From positions 30,866-94,865 of the forward strand of contig JAFIET010000004.1 of NCBI GenBank assembly GCA_020832405.1: a DNA stretch of 64,000 nucleotides, in the 5' to 3' direction. Positions 1 to 8,069 of the stretch are shown here, piece after piece. Within the stretch, counting starts at the first letter, position 1. Every line of letters starts with the position of its first letter. This DNA is from Balneolales bacterium. GTDB lineage: Bacteria; Bacteroidota; Rhodothermia; Balneolales; Cyclonatronaceae. The translations under genes and the position numbers were made by a program. Under the pieces are notes generated by a model that saw nothing but the letters and a program-made list of their open reading frames with translations, made no database searches and was not told where the DNA came from.

Positions 1-287
1 GCCGTGGAGCGAAGCAGGCAGAGGAGCTGAAGCATACCGGCATCAGCAAGCTGGTAAAAAACCTGCTTCCCGTCTTTGTCAGCACTCACCAGCCGCGCCT
101 TACGAAGCACCTGCAGGTGGGCCGAAGTATTTGCCACACTCAGGCCGGTATGCCCGGCAACGTACTCAACCGATACCGGACCCTGCGCAAGCAGGTCCAG
201 AATCTCCAGACGCAGCGGATTCCCCAGCGCCTTGGTTAAAGAAGCTGACTCCGAGTAAAGCTGTTTTTTGAGTTGTGATGTTTTCAT
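1..287 (-). CDS. ArsR-family regulator, N-terminal part (probable ArsR-rhodanese fusion)
   Basis: The reverse strand translates as a winged-helix DNA-binding domain from an ATG at 287 and runs off the window at base 1, so only about 95 residues are visible. It contains the recognition-helix motif GLSVANTSAHLQVLRKARLV and the wing GKQVFYQLAD, both typical of ArsR/SmtB repressors. The wording of this domain, which opens with MKTSQLKKQLYSESASLTKAL, is that of the subfamily in which the HTH is followed by a rhodanese domain; the rhodanese part would lie outside the window (inference). No metal-binding cysteine motif is seen in the visible helix, so the ligand could be a thiol or sulfur species and not a metal. 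A palindromic operator lies just upstream. Confidence 0.85.
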   Translation of the reverse strand, partial: MKTSQLKKQLYSESASLTKALGNPLRLEILDLLAQGPVSVEYVAGHTGLSVANTSAHLQVLRKARLVSADKDGKQVFYQLADAGMLQLLCLLRST

Positions 288-306
288 AGGCTTTTTGATT
301 CGGCCT

Positions 307-352
307 AATATACGGCAATATTCAATCATTCAAAATATTTATTGAATGATTG
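307..352 (-). promoter_or_regulatory. Promoter and palindromic operator of the ArsR-type gene
   Basis: A perfect 11-bp inverted repeat, CAATCATTCAA at 323-333 and TTGAATGATTG at 342-352, has an 8-bp AT-rich spacer. On the reverse strand a -10-like TATATT (307-312) and a -35-like TTTTGA (330-335) are 17 bp apart, so the -35 lies inside the palindrome. ArsR-family dimers bind such AT-rich palindromes and block polymerase; autorepression is therefore likely. The repeat is seen; the function is inferred. Confidence 0.6.
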
Positions 353-927
353 TTTTTCAGAAATACCAACGGAATGCAGATGAGATGCCCCTTCCGGAGA
401 GCGTACTTGCACTCACGGGCAAGAAACCAATCGCATGGGCCGGATTTAAACTTCCCGACAGAGAAATAATATGGGCAGGAAAAACAGGCCACATCCCTTT
501 TTATCATGTTAATATTACAGGTGTTAAGTTCCCCTATAAATCACGTACACCATCTGTAATCCATTCATTGGTACAGCCCTATCCGCTGAGAACAGGCAAC
601 CCGATAAGCTTGTCAGTAAACGTACTTTATAAGGACCTTTATCAGACGAGTGCCGGGTATTCAATTTCAAACTGCGTTCCGGACGGTAAATCAGATACCG
701 TATCTGCGGCGTATATTTTCAATTGCTTCCCACGCATCGAAACCCGGCCATCATCCATAATTTCAGCTTTTCCGCATAATGGGTCTGACTGGTGAGTAAC
801 ATCATCAAAGCCATCATGGCCATAACAGGTTTGGTGATGCACCTCAAACATCCAGGTGATTATCGGGCAGCAGACCGCACCTCTGCCAAAACATCCGACA
901 TTAGCGGACAGTAATTAGGCAAAATGG
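353..927. other. Gene-poor region, no supported gene
   Basis: No reading frame on either strand looks like a recognisable protein. Open stretches of up to 149 codons occur on the plus strand but lack family motifs and have no usual protein composition. A short plus-strand run near 792-830 (SNIIKAIMAITGL) resembles the first helix of a succinate dehydrogenase cytochrome b subunit but is preceded by a stop and does not continue as that family. The region may hold decayed genes. Confidence 0.4.
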
Positions 928-967
928 CAAAAGAACCAGAAGCACATTTAAACGACTGGTTCTTTTG
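928..967 (-). terminator. Stem-loop downstream of the DUF2207 gene
   Basis: CAAAAGAACCAG (928-939) and CTGGTTCTTTTG (956-967) form a perfect 12-bp stem with a 16-nt loop. On the reverse strand the T-rich descending arm is followed by further T-rich sequence, which fits a terminator about 85 nt after the end of the DUF2207 gene. No uninterrupted T-run follows, so efficiency is uncertain. Confidence 0.45.
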
Positions 968-1052
968 AAATCGGCATTAGGCAGGAGTCTGACCGGAAAG
1001 CAGGCGAGTTCCAGAAGTCAGGCAGGTCAGTTTTGTTACTCCGGCAGCTGTA

Positions 1053-3149
1053 TCAGTCATATTTTTTTTTCTTAACCTGACCTTTGTAAACATTCCTGAA
1101 GAATCCGGGGTCAGATGCCACGAAATCCACATAATGCATGAAGCTTCGCAGGCAAGTATCCTGCATAACGTAATTGCTGTAATGCAAAACCCGGTCGAGT
1201 TCAATATCGGGTTCGGGACCAAAACTGATGTTTTCTGTTTTTTGCAGTACCAGCTTAGCATGCTTCGGCGATTTTGCAAAAATAGGGTAATCAGGCCGGT
1301 TATGAAGCTCGCTGTAAAGTTGCGGCCAGTTCAGTACCATGAAATCGGTCACCAGATCGGCAGGGTTTTCAGATTCATCAGCAGGTATTCCGTTTTTCCG
1401 AAGCCAGTTGATGTGCTCACGAATTTTTTTACTGTAGCGCAAGCCTTCAGCCGTTAACTCATAACGGTTCAGGAGGGCAAAGAGCAGTGCCGGGGCTGCA
1501 AAAACAAACAGAAAAAGGCCCATAAATGACTCAAGGGCCATGAAATAGACAGACACAAGCAGTGCAATCAGGCAAATGTAAACCGAGTTTCGCTTCTCTT
1601 CAAAAAGCCCCAGACCATCCTCCAGGTCTTCGAAGAAAGTTTCCCGCAGGGTTTCTTTCAGCATTTTAAGGACATTACGCAATTCCTCAGCTTGTTTCTC
1701 CCCATCATTGCCGGTCTTCCTAAGCTCCTGCAGTTTGGTCTTGGTCGGAAAAAGTGCTTTCAGTTCGATTGCTTCCCCCTTGCAACGGTTTCTGATGTAG
1801 GCGAGCAGCACCTTATGCCAGGGCCTGATTGTTTCTTCCTGCTTGTCTTCGAGGGGAAGAATCCGGATTTGTGCATTTTCGATGATCTTTTTGACTCCGA
1901 AAGGCAACATCTCCCGGAAAGAATTTTCGCGAAAATATGGGATAATGTCGGGATCCGATAAAAAAGATTGCGGCAGGTAGATTTCCATTTTTATATGTCC
2001 GGCGCGGGCCAAATCAATCAAAGCGAGTCCGGTGAGCCTGTGTACGCGGTTTCGCGGCTGCAGCGTATCAACGCTGTAGAGTGTATTTACCACACCGCCC
2101 GGAAGCTTCCGGATATCAGCCAGGGTGAGCTCCTGATCAAAATCGAGCTCTTTGACCTTTTTTTTGCGTTTCCTGTTCCTGGATCGTCTTGAAAATATTG
2201 TGTACAAACAAAGCAGCAGCATTACCCAGCCTGCAGGCATAAAAAGCTTGCTTTTACCTGCCAGCCGCTCTTCCCGCTGCTGCGCTTCCTCTAACCGGTT
2301 CACCCATGATTCATACTCTGCCTCCAGGCTCTCCACTGTTACATTGGAAAGAGCGGCGGTTGCGGGCAGGTCTGGTACCGCATCAAAACTGAATAAGACC
2401 CTCGCCCTTTGCGTAGGGGAGAGTTGATTGGGATAAGGAGGCATCCGCATTACGACCTCCGGCTGCTCTGTAAGCTCAAATTCTACCGGCACCCTGCGCA
2501 TATCGGCTAACAGCCGGGCAAAGGGTACTTCTTCCGGTTGCTGCTCAAAACGGATTTCCAAAGTTTTTCCCCAGTCCCGCCGGACCGGCCACCGCAGCTC
2601 ATTATCCGCAGTTCCCCGCGGTCTGGCATCTGCAAATGTATAGTTCAGAAAGGCAAAACGACCGGCATTCTCAACAGCTCCTTCAATTCTGTAGCGCAGC
2701 CGTAGTTCAAATTCTCCAAACCGGCCAAAGAAAATCAGTGTTTTGAATGTATTATGATGCTCTAAAACAAAACCCCGGCGGCTTTCAGCATCATCTTCAG
2801 GATTATACGAAAAAGCTGGCTGCGACTCCGCTTCCTCAAGCTTTTCATCGTTGAAGAATACTTCCAGATCAGAAATCCGATGGTTTCCGTGTATGATGTC
2901 AGCGGGGAAATACTCACGGAACAAATAGATGTTGTACCTGCGGGTTTCCTTGATGAGGAGGGAACCGTCAGTTTGCACCCTTACATCCATATCCAGCCGT
3001 TCGTAAACATCAGGATTGAAATGCTGCATGGGCACTCCGTAAAGCTCAGAATTACCCGGCAGTAAGGATGCAGGAAACTGAATGAATAACACAAGCAATG
3101 CGGCCCCAAAAAAACGACGAAGCTTCACATCAAAAAACATTTTTGCCAT
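1053..3149 (-). CDS. DUF2207 domain membrane protein
   Basis: A 698-residue membrane protein of the DUF2207 (YciQ-like) family, function unknown. A signal-anchor helix at about residues 13-32 is followed by a beta-rich extracytoplasmic domain to about residue 290. This opens with MDVRVQTDGSLLIKETRRY, the usual DUF2207 start in which a polarity-setting segment leads into paired strands. One helix at about 302-320 is followed by a very basic RRSRNRKRKKKVK stretch (cytoplasmic side), a soluble region, and a hydrophobic hairpin at about 525-565, then a soluble C-terminus ending KKKKYD. Size and order match the family. MetMFFDVK three codons in is an alternative start. It is monocistronic by spacing, with no partner that suggests a role. 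Confidence 0.8.
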   Translation of the reverse strand: MAKMFFDVKLRRFFGAALLVLFIQFPASLLPGNSELYGVPMQHFNPDVYERLDMDVRVQTDGSLLIKETRRYNIYLFREYFPADIIHGNHRISDLEVFFNDEKLEEAESQPAFSYNPEDDAESRRGFVLEHHNTFKTLIFFGRFGEFELRLRYRIEGAVENAGRFAFLNYTFADARPRGTADNELRWPVRRDWGKTLEIRFEQQPEEVPFARLLADMRRVPVEFELTEQPEVVMRMPPYPNQLSPTQRARVLFSFDAVPDLPATAALSNVTVESLEAEYESWVNRLEEAQQREERLAGKSKLFMPAGWVMLLLCLYTIFSRRSRNRKRKKKVKELDFDQELTLADIRKLPGGVVNTLYSVDTLQPRNRVHRLTGLALIDLARAGHIKMEIYLPQSFLSDPDIIPYFRENSFREMLPFGVKKIIENAQIRILPLEDKQEETIRPWHKVLLAYIRNRCKGEAIELKALFPTKTKLQELRKTGNDGEKQAEELRNVLKMLKETLRETFFEDLEDGLGLFEEKRNSVYICLIALLVSVYFMALESFMGLFLFVFAAPALLFALLNRYELTAEGLRYSKKIREHINWLRKNGIPADESENPADLVTDFMVLNWPQLYSELHNRPDYPIFAKSPKHAKLVLQKTENISFGPEPDIELDRVLHYSNYVMQDTCLRSFMHYVDFVASDPGFFRNVYKGQVKKKKYD

Positions 3150-3600
3150 TATGTTTATTTTAAATTCAATATTATCAACATCAGCAATAATAATACTGAA
3201 TCTCAGGTAAACTTGGGCAAGCCGTTTTGACCAAATTTTCCTGACCGCTTTTTAATCTCCCCCCTAATGGAGCCCGTATTGCCCGATTTTGGGGAGATGA
3301 GTGCTGCAGAACCGGACCGGCATCGGGTTTACAAAAAGTATTTGTCAGCAATCTGATAGGTGTGCAACGGTTTATAACTGAGCACTCTTCTGTCCGCATG
3401 ATATTAATGCTGGATAAAGGTGCGGCACCTCGTTTTTCTGACAGGGGCCGAATTTCTGTTATAATAGCAATACGGGGAGAAAAACCTGCTCACCCTTCAT
3501 TTTCGGGAATACCATAGTCGTGATGTGACCGGCAAAGCCGCATCTAAAGGTCTGTGTCAGGTCAGGAATTGAGCTGAGGCCTCTTCGCCATCACCCTAAA
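3150..3600. other. Intergenic region without supported gene
   Basis: About 450 bases between two reverse-strand genes. A 72-codon reverse-strand open stretch (3181-3399) has no recognisable motif and odd composition. I see no RNA gene or strong repeat. The part nearest 3150 presumably holds the promoter of the DUF2207 gene. Confidence 0.4.
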
Positions 3601-3636
3601 TAAAAAACCCCGGCCTGCTGATGCAAACCGGGGGTG
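3601..3636 (-). terminator. Terminator of the DUF3467 gene
   Basis: CCCCGG (3608-3613) pairs with CCGGGG (3628-3633), and the A-run to the left becomes a T-run on the reverse strand. It lies 27 bases beyond the end of the DUF3467 gene. Confidence 0.7.
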
Positions 3637-3662
3637 ATTTCGGGTTTCGGGAACTGAAAAAA

Positions 3663-3980
3663 TCAAGCTTCCGGCAGCGGACCGCGGTAGTTGAACGGCA
3701 CATCGGGCCTTCCGCTGGTTTTGATGGTGCCGTGCTGCTTTTCGTAGCGGTTAATGTTATCGTTCAGCGCACCGGCAAGCCGCTTGGCATGGTCGGGCGT
3801 GAGCACGAGGCGCTTCATTACCTTGGCTTTGGGCAGGCCCGGCATCACCGCGATAAAATCAAACACAAACTCTGAGGCAGAGTGTGTAATCATCACGAGA
3901 TTGGAGTAGGTGCCGGGGGCTTCCTCTTTGGTGAGTTCAATTTCAAGTTTTTGCTGCTTTCCTTGCTTTTGCTGATCCAT
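3663..3980 (-). CDS. DUF3467 domain protein
   Basis: A 105-residue protein matching the DUF3467 family, small beta-sheet proteins of unknown function found across Bacteroidota and other bacteria. Diagnostic parts are the segment YSNLVMITHSASEFVFDFI, the following VMPGLPKAKVMKRLVLTPDHAKRLAGALNDNI, and a proline-rich tail. The short lysine/glutamine-rich N-terminus (MDQQKQGKQQK) looks disordered. No signal peptide or membrane segment. A strong terminator follows, so it ends its own transcript. Confidence 0.85.
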   Translation of the reverse strand: MDQQKQGKQQKLEIELTKEEAPGTYSNLVMITHSASEFVFDFIAVMPGLPKAKVMKRLVLTPDHAKRLAGALNDNINRYEKQHGTIKTSGRPDVPFNYRGPLPEA

Positions 3981-4045
3981 GATTGATTGGGTTGATGTAC
4001 GTTTAATTAACGGATGATGGTTTTCCGGCGGATTCGGGAATCCGG

Positions 4046-5431
4046 TCAGGCCGACAGGGTCTGGATTAAATCGCTTCGGGTGATGATTTCGTAGCTGCCG
4101 TCTTTCATCCGGACAACGACCGCCTGATTCGACTGATTCAGCAGGGCCGTAACTTCCGGAAACGGGGTTGAGTATTCAACAACCGGAAACGGTTTGTCCA
4201 TCAGTTTGGCAACTTTCATGCCACGCGCGCCCGGGTCCTGAATTAAAAGGGAAAGAATCATCGAATCGGTAACACTTCCTGTAAATTTATTACCGTCCAT
4301 TACGGGCACCTGAGAAATGCCGCTTTCGTTCATGCGGTCGATTACATCCGAAAGTTTTTCATGCTCCTGCGCCACGATCAGGCCTGAGGCGCTTTCACCC
4401 TTCATACGAACCACAAAATCCGCAACGCGGGAAGAAGGCGGCTCCATGAAGTTATTCTGAATCATCCATTCGTCGTTGTAAATCTTTGATACGTAACGGG
4501 TTCCGCTGTCCGGTAGGATTACAACCACCACATCATTCTCACCAAGATTATTGATGCGGGCATACTCGAGCGCACCCCAAACGGCCGCCCCGCAGGAGCC
4601 GCCGATGAAAATACCTTCCTTGCGTGCGAGATCACGGGTAGTTACAAAGGCCTCCTTATCGGGGCACTGAATCACTTCATCGATGTAATCAAAATCGACA
4701 TTAGCGGGAATAATATCCTCTCCTATACCTTCTGTCAGGTATGGTGCAATCTGCGTTTTGTCAAATTCCCGTGTCTTGAAATACGACAGATAGACAGAAC
4801 CGACGGAATCGACCCCGACTACTTTTATTTTTGAATTCTGCTCTTTCAGGAATTTTGCTGTACCTGTTATAGTGCCGCCCGTGCCCATACCTGCCACGTA
4901 GTGCGTCACTTTACCATCGGTTTGTTCCCAGATTTCGGGGCCGGTTGTTTCGTAGTGTGCCTGACGGTTGCTCAGGTTGTCGTACTGATTCGGATAATAG
5001 GAATTGGGAATTTCCTCGCTCAGCCTTTTGGCAACCGAGTAATAGCTGCGAGGGTCGTCAGGCTCCACATTGGTCGGGCAGATGCGCACCTCTGCGCCAA
5101 GGGCACGGAGCAGGTTTACCTTTTCCATGCTCTGCTTGTCGGTGGTGGTGAAAATACATTTGTAACCTTTAACGGCAGCGGCAAGAGCAAGCCCCATACC
5201 CGTGTTACCGGAAGTTCCTTCAATAATGGTTCCCCCGGGTTTGATGAGGCCTTTCGCCTCGGCATCTTCAATCATTTTAACGGCGATGCGATCTTTCACA
5301 CTTTGGCCGGGATTGAAGTACTCGACTTTAACCAGCACGGTCGCTTTGGTTTTAGCCGCCACTTTCTGGAGCTTAATGAGCGGCGTGTTGCCGATGGTTT
5401 CAAGGATTGATTGTTTCCACATAACATTCAA
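4046..5431 (-). CDS. cbs: Cystathionine beta-synthase (PLP domain plus CBS pair)
   Basis: A 461-residue fold-type II PLP enzyme that condenses serine (or cysteine) with homocysteine, or acts as an O-acetylserine sulfhydrylase. The catalytic part (about 1-325) carries ETIGNTPLIKL, the Schiff-base lysine in NPGQSVKDR (Lys46), the substrate loop EGTSGNTGMGLALAAA, and the PLP phosphate loop GMGTGGTITGT. The C-terminal 130 residues form two CBS repeats (VSQVPVMDGNKFTGSVTD is the clearest), as in eukaryotic-type CBS, where they sense S-adenosylmethionine. There is no N-terminal heme domain. An in-frame ATG three codons downstream is an alternative start. CBS and a CysK/CysM with CBS domains cannot be separated by sequence alone. 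Confidence 0.88.
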   Translation of the reverse strand: MNVMWKQSILETIGNTPLIKLQKVAAKTKATVLVKVEYFNPGQSVKDRIAVKMIEDAEAKGLIKPGGTIIEGTSGNTGMGLALAAAVKGYKCIFTTTDKQSMEKVNLLRALGAEVRICPTNVEPDDPRSYYSVAKRLSEEIPNSYYPNQYDNLSNRQAHYETTGPEIWEQTDGKVTHYVAGMGTGGTITGTAKFLKEQNSKIKVVGVDSVGSVYLSYFKTREFDKTQIAPYLTEGIGEDIIPANVDFDYIDEVIQCPDKEAFVTTRDLARKEGIFIGGSCGAAVWGALEYARINNLGENDVVVVILPDSGTRYVSKIYNDEWMIQNNFMEPPSSRVADFVVRMKGESASGLIVAQEHEKLSDVIDRMNESGISQVPVMDGNKFTGSVTDSMILSLLIQDPGARGMKVAKLMDKPFPVVEYSTPFPEVTALLNQSNQAVVVRMKDGSYEIITRSDLIQTLSA

Positions 5432-5762
5432 AATTTGTAGGTTGATTAAAACAACTTCCGGCCGGCGTAACAGCCTGAATCAGGTGTGCCATTTTCTAAG
5501 AACAAAACAGCTTTAAAATTTGTGCGCCTTTGGTTTTAGCTGAGAAAGACTTGCTCTATCTTGTTCTTTCAGGATTTTTTCCGATGGATGGCTTTCTGAG
5601 CCAGCCAGGAAATCATCAATTGTCAAAAGGTCTTTTTTCTTCCGGTAAAGGATCCTACCGGCAGACTTTGTAATAAATTTAACTTACGCCTTGAGCCGAA
5701 AAAAACCAACTTTAAACCATTATCAAACACGGAAATTGTATTCAGGCGGGCCGGTGAGTACA
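5432..5762. other. Divergent intergenic region between cbs and the SpoIID-like gene
   Basis: About 330 bases. It must contain promoters for both flanking genes. I see no riboswitch-like structure or clear sigma-70 pair. A TTG at 5691 opens the downstream frame earlier, but the lipoprotein signal argues for the ATG at 5763. Confidence 0.4.
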
Positions 5763-7130
5763 ATGCGGGCTCAGGCATGGCCGAAGTTTATTTTGCCCGT
5801 GCACGCGCTGCTGTTGCTGCTGCTCGTTTGGGGATCGGCCTGCTCCACGCTAATCGAACGTCGTACCCTGCCGCGCGACGGAAGTAAGCCAGCCAAACCT
5901 GATGCGCAAATTGATGCTGAAAGCCCGACACCTGACTTCATCAGCCGGCACGATTATTTCCGCTTTGAGCCGCTCGGTCTGCCTGAGTCAGCCGCACCCG
6001 AAGCCGATGAAACAACCGGAGAGCTTCCCTACATTGACCTCAGCTGGAACCCGGTACTCAGAATCCGGCTTTTTTCGCAGCAGCCGGCCCAAAGCCTGCA
6101 AATCAGGCCGCACGAAGGTCAGCTTACCGTGCAGACCGGTGATGCGCCTCCCTTCAGCCTTCACCCTCAGAGCACACATTTGCAGCTCGAGGCCTCAGGA
6201 AGTACGGTGATCCTCACAATCGGTGACCGGCAGCTCCGGCTGCAGCAGGCCGAACTGCATAACAGCGCCAACGGACTTTCGCGCGTCATTCACCCGGCGC
6301 TCGACTGGCGCTATTACCGCGGCTCACTGCGGATAACAGCCGAAAACGGTCAGCTTAGCGTTGTGAACTATGTATCGCTCGAAGATTACGTGGGCAGCGT
6401 TGTGGGCAGTGAGATGAATTTCACCAACCCTGAAGCCCTTAAGGTGCAGGCCGTCATCTCCCGGACCTATGCGCTGTGGAACAGCCGGACCCCCGGCCCG
6501 GATTATGACCTCAACGACAGTGTACTGAATCAGGTTTATCTGGGTGAACTGATTCAAAGCCCGCGGTTTCGTCAGGCGGCACTTTCTACAGCCGGCGAGG
6601 TGCTCAGCTGGAGCGGGGAGCTGATTCTGGCGGCTTACCACAGCACCTGCGGCGGCCGCACCGTAGCCAACGAAACCGTTTGGAGCGGCGGGCCGCTGCC
6701 CTGGCTGCGCGGCACCGAAGACCTCGCAAGCTGCTCGGCTTCCCCGCACTACCGCTGGCGGTTTGAGGTACCCAAAACTGAGTTGCACCAGAAATTCAAT
6801 GCTGCCGCCATCCGTGTCGAAAACGGCAACGGAGAACACCGGGCATCTACGGTTTACCTTGAAAGAGGCGGACAGACCGAAAGCCTCAGCGCCAACGCTT
6901 TTCGGTTGCGCTTTAACCAGCGCTACGGCACGCTTGCCCTGCGCAGCACGCATTTCCGATTGGAAGAGGCCGCGGAAACCTATATTTTTGAAGGCCGCGG
7001 TTTAGGGCACGGTATCGGGCTGTGCCAGTGGGGCGCCCTTGGCAAAGCCGAAGCCGGCTGGAACTACCGCGATATACTGCGGTTTTATTACAACGGTGTA
7101 ATCCCCGGCAGGCTTCCGGGCACTCCCTGA
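5763..7130 (+). CDS. SpoIID/LytB domain lipoprotein
   Basis: About 455 residues. The ATG at 5763 gives a textbook lipoprotein signal (hydrophobic LLLLLLVWGSAC, lipidated Cys27), so I prefer it to the in-frame TTG at 5691. After a linker and a beta-rich region comes the SpoIID domain: SLEDYVGSVVGSEM, ALKVQAVISRTYAL, the YHSTCGGRT block, and the C-terminal GRGLGHGIGLCQWGA motif. SpoIID in Bacillus is a lytic transglycosylase acting on denuded glycan; LytB homologs enhance amidase activity. In a non-sporulating Gram-negative it is presumably an envelope-facing peptidoglycan enzyme (inference). It is followed closely by the small gene at 7177. Confidence 0.88.
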   Translation: MRAQAWPKFILPVHALLLLLLVWGSACSTLIERRTLPRDGSKPAKPDAQIDAESPTPDFISRHDYFRFEPLGLPESAAPEADETTGELPYIDLSWNPVLRIRLFSQQPAQSLQIRPHEGQLTVQTGDAPPFSLHPQSTHLQLEASGSTVILTIGDRQLRLQQAELHNSANGLSRVIHPALDWRYYRGSLRITAENGQLSVVNYVSLEDYVGSVVGSEMNFTNPEALKVQAVISRTYALWNSRTPGPDYDLNDSVLNQVYLGELIQSPRFRQAALSTAGEVLSWSGELILAAYHSTCGGRTVANETVWSGGPLPWLRGTEDLASCSASPHYRWRFEVPKTELHQKFNAAAIRVENGNGEHRASTVYLERGGQTESLSANAFRLRFNQRYGTLALRSTHFRLEEAAETYIFEGRGLGHGIGLCQWGALGKAEAGWNYRDILRFYYNGVIPGRLPGTP

Positions 7131-7176
7131 AACAGCTCAACTCATTCACATAACCAGCATTTTACTGCAAAAACAT

Positions 7177-7452
7177 ATGTTTATCCCCGTGAAAAAACCG
7201 AAAGATTTTGACTGTGGCTACAACCTCGACCTCATGATCGAAGCCCTCCCCCGTATTCAGGATGAGGAAGAGCGCAAAACCTATGCTAAGCGGATAGTAG
7301 GCCTCATTAAACAAAGCCACATCAGCTGGGTCAATATGAAAGGGGAAAGCGAAGCTGCCTGGGATTACTTTTTCAAACTGGCCGATTATGACCCTGAAAA
7401 ATACGGAATTGTGAGCCCTTACAAATCCGGCGAGGTGGACGACGCCCGCTGA
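7177..7452 (+). CDS. Small conserved protein, DUF4290-like
   Basis: A 91-residue cytoplasmic protein. The pattern CGYNLDLMIEALPRIQDEEERKTYA, then a helix, then WDYFFKLADYDPEKYGIVSPY resembles the DUF4290 family of Bacteroidota, whose members share a YGRN..KMV...ieDReeR opening and an aspartate/tyrosine-rich SDY..D..SPYP end. It is shorter than usual members. Its last 34 bases overlap the convergent coaE gene. No function is known. Confidence 0.6.
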   Translation: MFIPVKKPKDFDCGYNLDLMIEALPRIQDEEERKTYAKRIVGLIKQSHISWVNMKGESEAAWDYFFKLADYDPEKYGIVSPYKSGEVDDAR

Positions 7453-8057
7453 TTTAAGCCTGTGCTGCTACTGAGCTGTTCCCAAACCTGCATCGCAGTT
7501 TTGTGGAGCCCGGCGAGTGTACCGTTATTTTTAATGATGATATCCCGGTCGGGGTCGATGGCGTCAAAAAGCCCTTCTTGTTTGGCCATTCGCTGTAAAA
7601 TGTGCTTAGCGCTGAGTCCGTCACGTTGCTGAACGCGTTCAAGCCGTTGTTTTTCAGGGGCTTCACACAAAACGACCACATCCAGATTTTCAGGCCGGCC
7701 ATATTTCAGCAGCAGGGCTGCTTCTTTCACAAAAACGGCTGTACCTTTCTTCCGCTGCTCAGCGATTAAGCGGTCCGTTTCGCGGTGCACAGCCGGATGA
7801 ACAAGGCGGTTCAGATCTTCCACACGGCCTTTTTCAAAAGCTTCCTGTGCAAGGTACGGCCGGTTCAGGCTTCCGTCGGGCAAAAAAACGGCATCGCCGA
7901 AGGCTTCAATCAGACCTTCCCTTAACAGCGGGTCTGTTGCCATGAGGCTTTTGGCTGTAGTGTCGGCATCCATCACAAAAGCGCCGCACGCTTTCCAGAC
8001 ACGTGCTACTTCGCTTTTTCCGCTTCCGATTCCGCCGGTAAGGCCTGCGACAATCAT
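7419..8057 (-). CDS. coaE: Dephospho-CoA kinase
   Basis: A 212-residue P-loop kinase that performs the last step of coenzyme A synthesis, phosphorylating the 3' hydroxyl of dephospho-CoA. The Walker A is GLTGGIGSGKSEVA near the N-terminus, followed by the CoaE-typical DADTTAKSL and the lid region LNRLVHPAVHRETDRLI; VKEAALLLKYG and ERVQQRDGLSAKHILQRMAKQ complete the family pattern. Length is normal. The C-terminus overlaps the convergent gene at 7452 antisense. It lies 12 bases downstream of nadB in the same direction and may be cotranscribed with it, linking NAD and CoA cofactor synthesis. Confidence 0.93.
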   Translation of the reverse strand: MIVAGLTGGIGSGKSEVARVWKACGAFVMDADTTAKSLMATDPLLREGLIEAFGDAVFLPDGSLNRPYLAQEAFEKGRVEDLNRLVHPAVHRETDRLIAEQRKKGTAVFVKEAALLLKYGRPENLDVVVLCEAPEKQRLERVQQRDGLSAKHILQRMAKQEGLFDAIDPDRDIIIKNNGTLAGLHKTAMQVWEQLSSSTGLNQRASSTSPDL

Positions 8058-8069
8058 CCTGAGAGCCTC

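Noticed and set aside
346..795. Plus-strand open frame of 149 codons
   Set aside because: No family motif, unusual composition and it overlaps the ArsR operator; judged non-coding.
792..914. Short SdhC-like stretch (SNIIKAIMAITGL)
   Set aside because: Preceded by a stop and not continued by the rest of the cytochrome b family; probably chance or a tiny remnant.
3181..3399. Reverse-strand open frame of 72 codons
   Set aside because: No recognisable motif, no signal or terminator; not supported.
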